Shown piece by piece: positions 1 to 9,321 of a DNA stretch of 64,000 nucleotides (its first letter is position 1; every line of letters starts with the position of its first letter). Source of the stretch: Thalassobacillus cyri (GTDB taxonomy: Bacteria > Bacillota > Bacilli > Bacillales > Halobacillaceae); contig NZ_FNQR01000004.1 in assembly GCF_900107755.1 (NCBI RefSeq), positions 186,001 through 250,000 of the forward strand. Direction: 5' to 3'. The translations under genes and the position numbers were made by a program. Under the pieces are notes generated by a model. The model saw nothing but the letters and a program-made list of their open reading frames with translations. It was not told the origin of the DNA and ran no database searches.

Positions 1-161
1 TGATTGTCGCTGATGGCACAAAGGATGCAGAAAAACGGCTGGAACGTGTACTGACGACAGACCCGGGGATGGGTATCGCGCGCCATGTTGATGCCGGCTA
101 TGAGCTGGCGGAAAAGAAAGCGAAAGAAAAAGGCGTCCAAATACCGATGATGAAAATATAA
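1..161 (+). CDS. hutU: Urocanate hydratase, C-terminal end (partial)
   Basis: Only the last 52 codons are in the window, read from base 3 and ending at TAA 159-161. The translation contains [20 protein letters not shown] and ends in IPMMKI, which matches the conserved C-terminus of urocanase, the second enzyme of histidine degradation (urocanate to imidazolonepropionate, cytosolic, NAD-dependent). hutI follows after 17 bases, the usual hut order. Identification rests on this tail plus the neighbours and is fairly safe. Confidence 0.88.
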   Translation, partial: IVADGTKDAEKRLERVLTTDPGMGIARHVDAGYELAEKKAKEKGVQIPMMKI

Positions 162-178
162 CCAGGAGGGAGAGACAT

Positions 179-1453
179 ATGACACAGAAACTATTGATCA
201 CAAATGCAGCACAATTGATTACGATGGCCGGTCATAACGATCACCCAGCCAAACAGGAAGCGATGTCGGATCTGGAAATTATCGAAAATGGCTCCGTTTA
301 TATTGAAGAAGGAAAAGTCGTTGCTGTTGGCACAGACGAAGAGGTCAGAGCTGACTATCAGGACTTGATTGGTACGGAGTCCCATATAGATGCAACAGGA
401 AAGGTTGTCACTCCAGGACTGATCGATCCTCATACTCACCTGGTGCATGCCGGTACCAGGGAAAATGAGTACGCCATGCGCTTGAAAGGTAAAACGTATA
501 TGGAAATTATGCAGGCAGGGGGTGGTATCCATGCGACGACACGGGCGACTCAAGCGGCAAGCCATGAACAGTTATATGAGGAGTCCCGGAAGCGTCTGGA
601 TCAATTTTTACTCCATGGGGTCACGACAGTCGAAGCAAAAAGCGGTTATGGCCTGACACTTGAGCATGAACTGAAACAGCTGGAAGTGGCTAAGCAGCTT
701 GATAGCGAACACCCTGTCGATATCGTGTCAACATTCATGGGGGCTCATGCGGTTCCAATAGATGAAAAAGATAATCCGGAACCGTTCGTCAATCGGGTAA
801 TCGATGAAATGATTCCTGAAGTGGCTAACAAGAAACTGGCGACTTTCAATGATGTATTTTGTGAACGTGGGGTGTTCACACCAGAACAATCGAAGCGGAT
901 TCTGGAAGCTGGTAAACAACATGGTCTGATACCGAAAGTCCATGCCGATGAAATTGAACCATACGGCGGAGCAGAATTAGCTGCTCAAGTCGGTGCTATT
1001 TCAGCAGATCACCTTTTAAAAGCGTCCGAACAGGGCATCAAGGATATGGCAGAGGCTGATGTGGTCGGGGTTCTATTGCCTGGTACAGCGTTTTTCTTAA
1101 TGGCTGAATTCGCTGATGCACGCCGGATGATCGATGGCGGCGTTGCCGTAGCATTATCGACAGATGCAAACCCTGGATCTTCACCGACCATTTCCCTGCC
1201 GTTCATTATGAACCTCGGTTGTTTGAAAATGGGAATGACGCCGGAAGAAGTATTGACAGCGACTACAATCAATGCGGCCCATGCGATTGGCGCAGCCGGA
1301 GAGATCGGAAGCCTCGAACCAGGAAAAAAAGGAGATGTAACGATTTTTAATGTACCTAACTATCTCGTACTGTCTTATCAGTATGGCATGAATCATGTTG
1401 ATACGGTCATCAAAGCAGGAAAGGCGCTGGTACTGGGAGGGCAGCTGCAATGA
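179..1453 (+). CDS. hutI: Imidazolonepropionase
   Basis: A 424-residue amidohydrolase that hydrolyses imidazolone-5-propionate to N-formimidoyl-L-glutamate, third step of histidine breakdown. The metal-binding DPHTHLVHAG motif is near residue 83, and later metal-site segments are visible (GAHAVP, KVHADEIEP, LSTDANPGSSP). Length is normal for HutI. The ATG follows an AGGAGGG ribosome site by eight bases. It overlaps hutG by four bases, so the two are translationally coupled in one hut operon with the upstream hutU. No operon promoter lies in the window. Confidence 0.96.
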   Translation: MTQKLLITNAAQLITMAGHNDHPAKQEAMSDLEIIENGSVYIEEGKVVAVGTDEEVRADYQDLIGTESHIDATGKVVTPGLIDPHTHLVHAGTRENEYAMRLKGKTYMEIMQAGGGIHATTRATQAASHEQLYEESRKRLDQFLLHGVTTVEAKSGYGLTLEHELKQLEVAKQLDSEHPVDIVSTFMGAHAVPIDEKDNPEPFVNRVIDEMIPEVANKKLATFNDVFCERGVFTPEQSKRILEAGKQHGLIPKVHADEIEPYGGAELAAQVGAISADHLLKASEQGIKDMAEADVVGVLLPGTAFFLMAEFADARRMIDGGVAVALSTDANPGSSPTISLPFIMNLGCLKMGMTPEEVLTATTINAAHAIGAAGEIGSLEPGKKGDVTIFNVPNYLVLSYQYGMNHVDTVIKAGKALVLGGQLQ

Positions 1454-2436
1454 GTGGCTATCCCTATCCAATGCTTGATAAACCGAGCATGGTCTGGTCC
1501 CGTAACTCAGAGAAGCGTTCAGATTTAAAGGTCCATGAATGGATTGAAACGATTGGCGAAAATACTCCTGACTGGAAAAGGTATGATGTGACGATTTTTG
1601 GGGTGCCGCTTTCAAAGTCGTCAATCAGCACTTCGGCTGCCAGTGAAAACCCGGATGCTATGCGAAAAGCATGGAAGTCATTCGGCACGTATAATCTGGA
1701 TGAGAATATGGACCTTGCTGAATTGAATGTGATCGATCTTGGCGATGTCAAACAGCATGTAACAGACATCGCGTTTACCCATCAGAAGATTTCCGAAGCG
1801 ATGGCTGCGATGCGCACGTATCATCCCCACACGTTACCAGTGGCGATGGGTGGCGATCATTCGATTACGGCGATGCTCGTCAAAGGCTGGAAGCAGGCAC
1901 ATTCGGATGAAACAGTAGGTATTTTACAGTTTGATACTCATTTTGATTTGCGTGATCTTAGTGAATTAGGTCCTGCAAATGGAACACCGATCCGTAACCT
2001 GATTGAAAGCGGTACAGTGGAAGGCAGACATGTGCATAACATTGGTCTCCATGGTTTTTTCAATGCAAAAGAGCTGAAAGAGTATGCGGATGCGGCAGGA
2101 GTTCATTATACAACGATGAAGCAGGCACGAAAAAAAGGTATCACGGAAGTTGTTACCAAAGCCCTGGCACAATTATCAGGGCAAGTGGACACGATTTATG
2201 TCACGGTGGATATGGATGTGCTGGATATTACTCATAATCCGGCTGCTCCGGCAGCAACCCCAGGCGGGATGTACACAGGAGAGTTATTTGAAGCGGTCCA
2301 GCTTGCCGGTGAACATTCAAAAGTGAAGGCGTTAGATATCGTTTGTTTAGATCCACGAAAAGATGTCGGTGAGGTGGCAGTGAAAAGCGCGGTTCATGTC
2401 ATGCTGTCTTTTTTGACTGGTTATTGTAAGCGGTAG
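1450..2436 (+). CDS. hutG: Formimidoylglutamase
   Basis: A 328-residue ureohydrolase (arginase/agmatinase fold) that splits N-formimidoyl-L-glutamate to glutamate and formamide, the last step of the Bacillus-type histidine pathway. Manganese-site motifs are visible: GGDHSITAM, DTHFDLRD and DMDVLD. The ATG overlaps the hutI stop, and a GGGAGGG ribosome site lies inside the end of hutI. A short GC-rich hairpin follows, so this is probably the last enzyme gene of the operon. The YjiH-type membrane gene behind it may be read from leak-through or its own promoter. Confidence 0.95.
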   Translation: MSGYPYPMLDKPSMVWSRNSEKRSDLKVHEWIETIGENTPDWKRYDVTIFGVPLSKSSISTSAASENPDAMRKAWKSFGTYNLDENMDLAELNVIDLGDVKQHVTDIAFTHQKISEAMAAMRTYHPHTLPVAMGGDHSITAMLVKGWKQAHSDETVGILQFDTHFDLRDLSELGPANGTPIRNLIESGTVEGRHVHNIGLHGFFNAKELKEYADAAGVHYTTMKQARKKGITEVVTKALAQLSGQVDTIYVTVDMDVLDITHNPAAPAATPGGMYTGELFEAVQLAGEHSKVKALDIVCLDPRKDVGEVAVKSAVHVMLSFLTGYCKR

Positions 2437-2468
2437 GGCGAGGAAAACTCGTCCTTCCTTTATCTTTT
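2436..2468 (+). terminator. Possible weak terminator after hutG
   Basis: A seven-pair stem GGGCGAG/CTCGTCC (one G-U pair) with loop GAAAA is followed by a T-rich but interrupted tract. It could attenuate rather than stop transcription into the next gene. Confidence 0.5.
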
Positions 2469-2505
2469 GAATTATCTGATTATTCACATAATAGGAGGTA
2501 GAAAA

Positions 2506-3839
2506 ATGGAGAATGTTCAAAAGGATGTCCAGCTACCAGAAGCACCTCAGTCGTCAAGTGGAAAAAATCTATTAAAGTTTTTCTTGTACAGTTTGATTGG
2601 TATTTTCACTTTCTTTATACCAGTGACTATTAAAGGCACGTCCTCGATTCCGCTGGATCATATCGTCACCTTTATCCAGACGTCAATGGGCGCTGTTGTT
2701 CCTTATTATGCGCTCCTTGTCATCATCTTAGGGGCAACCTACCCGTTCTACAATAAGACATGGAATAGGGATGCAGTCAATATGACGCTCTCCTTTTTTA
2801 AAGTGCTTGGTGTGCTGGTTGCGGCAATGTTAATGTTTAATTTCGGTCCAGCCTGGCTTTTTGAACCTAGTATGGGGCCGTTCTTATTTGAAAAATTGGT
2901 AATCCCAGTCGGGCTGCTTGTTCCAATCGGTGCTGTTTTTCTGGCCTTACTTGTTGGCTATGGTCTGCTTGAATTCATTGGTGTCCTCCTGCAGCCGATC
3001 ATGCGTCCCATATGGAAAACACCTGGACGCTCTGCTATTGATGCCGTCGCTTCGTTTGTCGGCAGCTACTCCATCGGGTTATTGATTACTAATCGTGTGT
3101 TCAAAGAAGGGAAGTATACGATCAAAGAAGCGACCATCATTGCCACTGGATTCTCTACCGTATCGGCAACCTTCATGATTGTTGTTGCTAAAACACTTGG
3201 ACTGATGGAAATTTGGAACACTTATTTCTGGGTTACGCTATTCGTTACATTTTTGGTGACAGCCATAACAGTACGTATCTGGCCGCTTAATAAAATTAGT
3301 GATGACTATGTGGATGGGAAGGGCCACCGGAAGAAGTGGTCAAGCGCAATCGAGTGAAGGCAGCCTGGAAGCAGGCCATGGAGGCAGCAGAACATTCTCC
3401 TTCGATTGGGAAAAACATAGGGATGAACTTGAAGGATGGCTTCATCATGACGATGGCGATTTTACCATCGATACTGTCTGTGGGGTTGCTTGGACTGGTG
3501 CTTGCTGAATTCACACCTGTATTCGACATTTTGGGCTATATCTTTTACCCGTTCACCTTGTTGATGCAAGTTCCAGAACCGTTACTGGCAGCAAAGGCTT
3601 CGGCTATTGAGATTGCAGAAATGTTTTTGCCTGCGCTGTTGGTCGTTGACGCACCGATTATTACGAAGTTTGTAATAGGGGCGTTGTCTGTATCAGCGAT
3701 TCTCTTCTTCTCTGCGCTTATTCCTTGTATTTTATCAACCGATATTCCGGTCAGTATTCCAAAGTTGATTGTGATTTGGATTGAACGTACGATTTTAACG
3801 ATTCTTATCGTTACACCGATTGCCTATCTCTTACTTTAA
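2506..3839 (+). pseudogene. YjiH-type nucleoside-recognition membrane protein, frameshifted
   Basis: Two overlapping reading frames together make one polytopic membrane protein of about 445 residues, similar to the YjiH/nucleoside-recognition (Gate) domain family. The first frame starts at ATG 2506 behind AGGAGG and runs to a stop at 3355-3357. The second picks up at about 3321 and continues to 3839. Around 3315-3330 (GATGGGAAGGGCCACC) adding one base joins the frames into a continuous GPPEEVVKRNR stretch, so one base seems missing from a G run. Relatives are often found beside hut genes, and a transport role is possible but unproven. The frameshift may be real or a sequencing error; the rest of both halves looks intact. 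Confidence 0.75.
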
Positions 3840-3871
3840 TCGCAATTCGATGATCGATAATTTACTATAAT

Positions 3872-4503
3872 GGCTTTACTAAAACTCAGTATAAATTTCA
3901 TTAAAGCTCCCTTTTACTGAAGACTCAGTTTCGAGATATCCAGAATGTTTCCGTTATGTTCGACAGTGCTTGGATACCCGAGAAATCACTCGCTTTCCAT
4001 GGGTGTACGGTGAGCTTCCTCGGGCTAAAGCCCTCCGGGATCTCCCCATGCACTTTAACCCATAGGACTTTGAATAAGCATCTTGAATAAACATCGCACG
4101 AAGAAAATGCGTAGCATTTTCGAGGAGTCTCACAATTTCCCGGGCATCCTTATTTTTATATGGCTAACGGAAACACCGGTAGGCATAAGCATTAAAACAT
4201 AGTAACATCAACAAAGAGTTTCCTGAATCATTGGGCCTTATCATGCATTGAATGTGGAAGATATCATCTTACAACGTAGGGTTCGTTCATTAAAAATAGG
4301 ATAAGGTGGCGGGGAAACGGTGAGACTCCCGTGGGAGAAGGAGCGAGGCGAGACCCCGGAAGATTAAGTCTGAGGAGGCTTGCCAGTTCCCCCACAGGAA
4401 AGCGAACCGTTTCCCAGCCTCCCTTCTCCTGATTCGGCAACGGACCCAAATTATCATGAATAAAGTCTTCGACTTTTCGGTCAAATAGTTGAATAAGCAT
4501 TTT
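3872..4503. repeat. Long non-coding interspersed repeat, copy A
   Basis: This gene-free stretch is related along most of its length to 59415-60085. Shared modules in order are a terminus with ACTCAGTAT, a TCAGTTTCGAG segment, a GTTTCCGTTA segment, a CTCGCTTTCCATGGG palindromic module (about 3987-4070), a GCATTTTCGAGGAGTCTC segment, and a second palindromic module with GAGACTCCCG and GAGGCTTGCCAGTTCCC (about 4310-4420). It ends in a segment with GTCTTCGACTTTTCG, which is also found inverted in copy C (43256-43380). The short open frames inside it are palindrome artefacts. Such repeats are common between genes in Bacillaceae. Confidence 0.8.
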
Positions 4504-4539
4504 TATGAAAAATCAAGAACCATGTTTTACAAGGCCAAT

Positions 4540-4590
4540 AAAAAAGACACCTCACAGCCTTCTAAATGAAGGGAATGAGGTGTCTTTTTT
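4540..4590 (-). terminator. Terminator of the minus-strand gene 4590-5180
   Basis: A 15-base inverted repeat built on GACACCTCA/TGAGGTGTC, with A and T runs at both ends. The structure starts at the stop codon of the minus-strand gene and could work in either direction. Confidence 0.85.
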
Positions 4591-5180
4591 CAGTTGCGGC
4601 TGGCTACTTCACGGAGGAGATTTGTTCGGATGTTTTCTTTTGTTTCTTCGTATTGTTTTTTCAGATCTTCTGCTTCTGCGGGGCTGAGACCATTGGTTTT
4701 CAATTCATTTTGATAGTCGCTGTATATTTCCTGAAAAGCTTCATCGGTTTTCTTTTCTAACTCTTCTGCGGCTTTAGTGTATTTCTGATACAACTGGACA
4801 AATGATACTGCTTCCCCGCTCTCCACTTGCTCCTGGTATTCCGTTACTGCATTTTCAATTAATTCGTCAATACGTACGTTCACTTGTTTTTCGAGTTCAT
4901 TAAGCTTTGGTTGAAAATCATTTTTTATATTTTCCGCTGTGACTTCTTGTTTCTGGACTTCATCTCGGTAAGGAAGGGTACTAATAGGCTTTTCAGTGAT
5001 TGGTTCCTCCCAGGATATTTGTTTATCTGCTTCCAGTTCAAAATCAGATTGCACGGATGTCTTCCAATTATCTTCAGTTGTTTCTTCCGGACCCTTTATC
5101 ATAATGACTAGTAACGCGCTCGTTGAAGCAAGAACGGTCATAAGTGCCAACAGTGCCAACATTCCTCTTAGTTTATTCAT
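4590..5180 (-). CDS. Membrane-anchored coiled-coil hypothetical protein
   Basis: A 196-residue protein I do not recognise. Residues 5-30 form one hydrophobic segment (signal anchor or uncleaved signal peptide). The rest is acidic, lysine/glutamate-rich and predicted helical (about residues 80-190), so it is probably an extracytoplasmic coiled coil held at the membrane. The start at 5180 is chosen because a GGATGGGGGTTGAG ribosome site precedes it; an in-frame ATG 13 codons upstream has none. It stands alone, divergent from the LCP gene at 5347 and ending in a strong terminator. Confidence 0.75.
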   Translation of the reverse strand: MNKLRGMLALLALMTVLASTSALLVIMIKGPEETTEDNWKTSVQSDFELEADKQISWEEPITEKPISTLPYRDEVQKQEVTAENIKNDFQPKLNELEKQVNVRIDELIENAVTEYQEQVESGEAVSFVQLYQKYTKAAEELEKKTDEAFQEIYSDYQNELKTNGLSPAEAEDLKKQYEETKENIRTNLLREVASRN

Positions 5181-5279
5181 ACTCAACCCCCATCCAACAT
5201 GGATTTTTATAGTTATCACAAGTATGGGGAAATTTTTGAGAAAATAAACACGGGGACTACCCAGAGGAAAGAATCTACT

Positions 5280-5308
5280 TTTACATCATTCGTCAATTTC
5301 AGTATAAT
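5280..5308 (+). promoter_or_regulatory. SigA-type promoter of the LCP gene
   Basis: TTTACA at 5280-5285 and TATAAT at 5303-5308 are separated by exactly 17 bases, upstream of the GAGGTGG ribosome site and ATG at 5347. It is one of the clearest housekeeping promoters in the window. Confidence 0.8.
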
Positions 5309-5346
5309 AGATTAATGGTTTGATATTTATTTAATGAGGTGGAAAC

Positions 5347-6282
5347 ATGAGAAGTCGTAAAGACCAAAAGAAAAAACAGCGTAAGAAAGGGAAATGGTGG
5401 AAGTTTACGTTGTTAGTAATGTTATTGATTATGTTAGCGGCAGGCGCCTACGTATATTCGATATATAGTAATGTTAAGAATACGGTAGATAATGATTTAC
5501 ACGCTCCGGTTTCCTCCATCGACACCGATTTGACCAAGAAGAAAGTCAAAAGTAAAGAACCATTAAATATACTTTTGTTGGGTGTTGATGAAAGGAATTA
5601 TGATAAAGGCCGTTCCGATACGATGATTGTTATGACGTTAGACCCTGACAACGACCGGATGCAGATGATCAGTATTCCTCGTGATACACGCACCGAAATT
5701 GTAGGTAAAGGTATACAAGATAAAATCAATCATGCCTATGCTTTTGGCGGCAGTGATATGTCTGTAAATACCGTAGAGAACTTCCTGGACATCGAGATTG
5801 ATTACTATGTCCGTATGAATATGGAAGGGCTGGAACAGTTGGTCGATGCTGTAGGTGGTATTACAGTGAATAATAATCTGGCATTCACGAATGGCAGTTA
5901 CGAGTTTCCGAAAGGCGAACTTAATCTGAATGGGAAAGAAGCTTTGGCTTTTGTTCGGATGCGAAAGCAGGATCCTCAAGGAGACGCCGGACGAAATGAA
6001 AGACAGCGCCAGGTGATTGAAGGAGTTATTGACAAAGGAGCAAGTCTTGGAGGCGTAAATAAAATCGGTGAAATTATGGATATCCTTGGCACTAACGTCA
6101 ATACCAATATGGATTTTTCAGATATGCGCAAGCTGGGCACTGATTATCGCAGCGCGCGGAAGAACACAGAAACCTACCAAATTCAAGGGAATGGAACTAG
6201 AATCGATGGCGTTTACTATTTAAATGTTCCTGAAGAAGAAGTCGAAAAAGTGAATGGAATGATTGAAGAGTATCAATCTTAG
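5347..6282 (+). CDS. LytR-CpsA-Psr (LCP) family cell-wall ligase
   Basis: A 311-residue LCP protein. A basic N-terminus is followed by a membrane segment (about residues 18-40) and the extracellular LCP domain (about 70-240). Signature pieces are LLLGVDER, GRSDTMIVMTLDP, ISIPRDTR, KINHAYAFGG and the late RMRKQDPQGDAGRNERQR. Family members transfer lipid-linked anionic glycopolymers such as teichoic acid to peptidoglycan at the outer membrane face. The gene is monocistronic, with its own promoter and terminator. Which polymer it handles cannot be told. A second LCP gene lies at 42195-43196. Confidence 0.92.
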   Translation: MRSRKDQKKKQRKKGKWWKFTLLVMLLIMLAAGAYVYSIYSNVKNTVDNDLHAPVSSIDTDLTKKKVKSKEPLNILLLGVDERNYDKGRSDTMIVMTLDPDNDRMQMISIPRDTRTEIVGKGIQDKINHAYAFGGSDMSVNTVENFLDIEIDYYVRMNMEGLEQLVDAVGGITVNNNLAFTNGSYEFPKGELNLNGKEALAFVRMRKQDPQGDAGRNERQRQVIEGVIDKGASLGGVNKIGEIMDILGTNVNTNMDFSDMRKLGTDYRSARKNTETYQIQGNGTRIDGVYYLNVPEEEVEKVNGMIEEYQS

Positions 6283-6316
6283 ATTAAGAAATTCCACTTA
6301 ATAATGTCCTGAAATT

Positions 6317-6349
6317 GTCTCATGGGAAGGAGTTCCCATGAGGCTTTTT
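6317..6349 (+). terminator. Terminator after the LCP gene
   Basis: Twelve-base arms built on CTCATGGGAA/TTCCCATGAG with a four-base loop and a T run. Confidence 0.85.
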
Positions 6350-6572
6350 ATCTGGGTTTATGGTAGAAAAGCGGTATGCGATAAAGGGTAGGTCTTTAGC
6401 GGGGAATAGAGGTTAGTAATGGGACAATAGATTCACGATGCATTTGTCGTATTTTGTCGCTTTATTAAGAATTACTAGACTTAATTACTTAATTTGTAAG
6501 TTTATGTTCCAAATATATTCTGAATATTCTACAATTAACTGGAAGCAACTAGAAATAGGGGGAGGAAACACA

Positions 6573-8402
6573 ATGTTGAATAAGAAATTTTTATCTTCCG
6601 CAGCAGCTTCTTTATTGTTAGTCTCTGGACTGACAACAGGACTTGCAGGCGGAACAGCTTCAGATGCAGAAGCAGCTGAGAATTACAATCTATCACCTGG
6701 CCATTATGTTCCTGCTACACCAGAATTGGTTGAAAAAGCGAAAGAAGCTGGCATCGATATCTCAAAAAACGATCCAGCTGAGAAATTTGCCAATAAAGGT
6801 TCTAAATTTGAACAGGCAGCAGGAGACCAAGTTACTTATCAAAAAACAGAAGGCGAAGTACCTATGCTTGTCCTGTTGGCAAAGTACCCGGATGGTGATC
6901 AGCCTAAAGGTGCATTGGATGAACCGGTACCAGCGAAATATTTGAATGACTTGATTTTCGGAGACGAATATAACCCGTATGAATTAAAGGAATTCAAACA
7001 ATATGCAGAGTTTGAAGGCGAAAAGGTTCCGACAAACAGCACGATGCAGAATATTTATAAGGAATCCAGTTATGGAAAAGTCGAGCTGACTACATATGAC
7101 GATATGACTGATATCGGCTGGGTCGAGCTGCCAAGAGGAGCATCTTATTATCTGGATCAGACAGGTGAATATGCCAATGGTGGTATCTATGAATTAGGGA
7201 ATGCTAACGGGGATGCCCATATGGGAGAGTTAGTCCGGGATCTATTAAAAGCTGCTGATCCTCATGTGGACTTCGCTAAATATGCGGAAAACGGAGAGGT
7301 TCCAAATATCTTTGTTGTCCATGAAGGAACTGGAGCGGAGTTTAGCCGTGACCCTGCACAAATCTGGTCTCATAAATGGGGCGTACTAAGCGCATTGTAT
7401 TATGGACCATACTATGATGATGGCGTAACTGCTGCTCAAAAAGAGGGTTTGACCGTGGATGAATGGATCAAGAAAACAACAAAAGAAGACTTAACTTATG
7501 ATGGCGTTGTAGTAAACAACTATACCGTCGAGCCGGCAATTGGTGGAAACGTAGCTGGTTATGATTTCGCTAACGACACTTATAAAGAAGAACTGGAAGC
7601 AGGACCTTATCCGGCGCAGCCAGGGGTATTCGCCCATGAATTCGGACATGCACTTGGATTACCTGATTTCTATGATACTGCTTATTCATCAGAAGGAGTT
7701 GGAAACTTCTCAATGATGGCGGGTGGATCATGGATGCGCTATCCGAATGCTTCCGCTTATTCTGGCAATTCACCAACCGGTTTTGATCCTTATTCGAAAA
7801 TGTTCTTAGGCTGGTTGGAACCGAAGGAAGTTACACCTGAAGACGGTGTTCAGGAATTGACATTGAACCCGGTCAACGAATCCGAAGATGTCGTGAAAAT
7901 GAATGTGCCTGGTTCTAATGGCACCGAGTATTTCCTATTTGAAAACGTACAGCAGGAAGGCTTCAATAAAGGGCTTGCCCGCGTTGGGGAAAATGCAGAA
8001 GGGCTGGTTGCCTGGCATGTCGATGAAAATATCATCAATAAATACTACACTGCTGGCCTTCGTCCAAATAACGTAGAAAACTGGATGAACAAACGTTTCC
8101 AATATAATCAATCTGCAACTGCATCAGACGGGTCCCTGATTACTCATTACGGTTTGTCCGTCTTGCAGGCAGATGGCAAGTATGACTTGGAGCGGAACAA
8201 CAACCGTGGGGATGAAGCTGACTTCTTCACAACTGGAGATGAAATCACTCCGAATTCTGCAAATGTCCATACGGGATCCTATTACTTCTGGAGAGAGGGT
8301 AATCCTGTCCCGGCGGACTCTGGTATCCATGTAACTGATATTAAACAAAATGAAGATGGTTCAGTCACAGCGAAGTTCTTCTATGACTTCCCGACAGAAT
8401 AA
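6573..8402 (+). CDS. Secreted M6-family zinc metalloprotease (immune inhibitor A-like)
   Basis: A 609-residue exported protease. A lysine-containing signal peptide ends near the ASDAEAAE stretch (about residue 35). The M6 catalytic domain has the zinc motif HEFGHALGLPD (H355, E356, H359), followed by a FSMMAGGSWMRYP segment resembling the Met-turn. I start it at ATG 6573 because GGGGGAGG lies just upstream and a real signal peptide follows; an in-frame ATG at 6438 has neither. Relatives of InhA degrade host or environmental proteins. It is shorter than Bacillus InhA (about 800 residues), so the usual C-terminal region is reduced. Its own terminator follows. Confidence 0.9.
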   Translation: MLNKKFLSSAAASLLLVSGLTTGLAGGTASDAEAAENYNLSPGHYVPATPELVEKAKEAGIDISKNDPAEKFANKGSKFEQAAGDQVTYQKTEGEVPMLVLLAKYPDGDQPKGALDEPVPAKYLNDLIFGDEYNPYELKEFKQYAEFEGEKVPTNSTMQNIYKESSYGKVELTTYDDMTDIGWVELPRGASYYLDQTGEYANGGIYELGNANGDAHMGELVRDLLKAADPHVDFAKYAENGEVPNIFVVHEGTGAEFSRDPAQIWSHKWGVLSALYYGPYYDDGVTAAQKEGLTVDEWIKKTTKEDLTYDGVVVNNYTVEPAIGGNVAGYDFANDTYKEELEAGPYPAQPGVFAHEFGHALGLPDFYDTAYSSEGVGNFSMMAGGSWMRYPNASAYSGNSPTGFDPYSKMFLGWLEPKEVTPEDGVQELTLNPVNESEDVVKMNVPGSNGTEYFLFENVQQEGFNKGLARVGENAEGLVAWHVDENIINKYYTAGLRPNNVENWMNKRFQYNQSATASDGSLITHYGLSVLQADGKYDLERNNNRGDEADFFTTGDEITPNSANVHTGSYYFWREGNPVPADSGIHVTDIKQNEDGSVTAKFFYDFPTE

Positions 8403-8418
8403 AGCTAGTTAACACCAT

Positions 8419-8449
8419 GGCCAGACGAACTTTGTCGTCTGGTCTTTTT
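8419..8449 (+). terminator. Terminator after the M6 protease
   Basis: Perfect CCAGACGA/TCGTCTGG stem with a short loop followed by TCTTTTT. Confidence 0.88.
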
Positions 8450-8546
8450 ATTTCGACAATTCCCTAAAATTACCCGCTAATCCTGCCGAAATAAAATAAA
8501 GAGGATGATTTTATGGTAAATTAGTTGGGAGGGAGGAGAGAAAATT

Positions 8547-9281
8547 ATGGAAGTAAATAAAGAAACCATCGCTATTATTGCAACAGTAATGCTGGCGGCA
8601 GGACTAGCCGTAAGCGGCTTTTTTGTTGTGAAGAGCATAAAAGATGGAAGGACTGTCCTAACTGCCCAGGCGGATTACCAGTTACCTCGTCATGCCGAGC
8701 TGCATCAAGAGAAAGAACATTTTTATAAATTAGGAATAGGTAAGCCATCCGAAGACTTTTTTAGTGAGATGGAAGAAAAACCGCAAGAGGCAAAGGCTGA
8801 ATTTGAGGAAGATAGTTTGGTAACGGAAGCGGAATTGGAAGTGGAAATAATAGATGACCAGGAAACTACTCTGCAATCGACTTGGGAGCCGGATGAAAAT
8901 TCAGCTGAAGGAAATTCAACTCCTACTTCTTCCAATTCAACTGCACCTCCTTCATCCTCAACAAGTAATACAGAAGGTAATGAGAGTAAAAGTAACTCTG
9001 CAACTGAAAATGAAAATACACAAGTGATTGATGAAGAAACGAACGAAAACCAGGATCCCCCTGCTCAGGTAGAAGAATCTGAGAGAGAAACAGATAAAAA
9101 TGAGGGGACAGGTCATGACCAGAATACAGAAAAAGAGAATGATGAAAATAATGAAGAAGTTAGTGAAGATAAAGACAATACTGCACCTCAGGAGGGTGAA
9201 ACACCACCTTCTCAGGATGGAGAGGAGAAACCGCCTCCAGAAGAGGATCCTGATGAAAATGATGGTGGCTCGGAAAATTAA
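8547..9281 (+). CDS. Acidic low-complexity membrane-anchored hypothetical protein
   Basis: A 244-residue protein of unknown function. Residues 8-30 form a single hydrophobic segment. A 60-residue lysine/glutamate region follows, and then a long disordered tail (about 110-244) made almost only of E, N, S, T, D and P, very acidic toward the end. Such tails are usual in proteins exposed outside halophile cells. A GGGAGGGAGGAG ribosome site precedes the ATG. The Spo0E-like gene starts 40 bases downstream and may be cotranscribed. Confidence 0.72.
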   Translation: MEVNKETIAIIATVMLAAGLAVSGFFVVKSIKDGRTVLTAQADYQLPRHAELHQEKEHFYKLGIGKPSEDFFSEMEEKPQEAKAEFEEDSLVTEAELEVEIIDDQETTLQSTWEPDENSAEGNSTPTSSNSTAPPSSSTSNTEGNESKSNSATENENTQVIDEETNENQDPPAQVEESERETDKNEGTGHDQNTEKENDENNEEVSEDKDNTAPQEGETPPSQDGEEKPPPEEDPDENDGGSEN

Positions 9282-9321
9282 GTATAGACACCTTTTGAAG
9301 CTTACTTGAGGAGGACATGCT

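Noticed and set aside
191-1624. Long minus-strand open frames opposite hutI and hutG
   Set aside because: They lie wholly inside well-identified genes, have cysteine- and histidine-rich random composition and no ribosome sites; they are shadows.
4264-4760. Several open frames of 60-78 codons on both strands
   Set aside because: They fall in the palindromic modules of repeat copy A or opposite the 4590-5180 gene; no ribosome sites or protein-like patterns.
6438-6572. Upstream extension of the M6 protease from ATG 6438
   Set aside because: No ribosome site and no signal peptide there; ATG 6573 has GGGGGAGG and a proper signal peptide.
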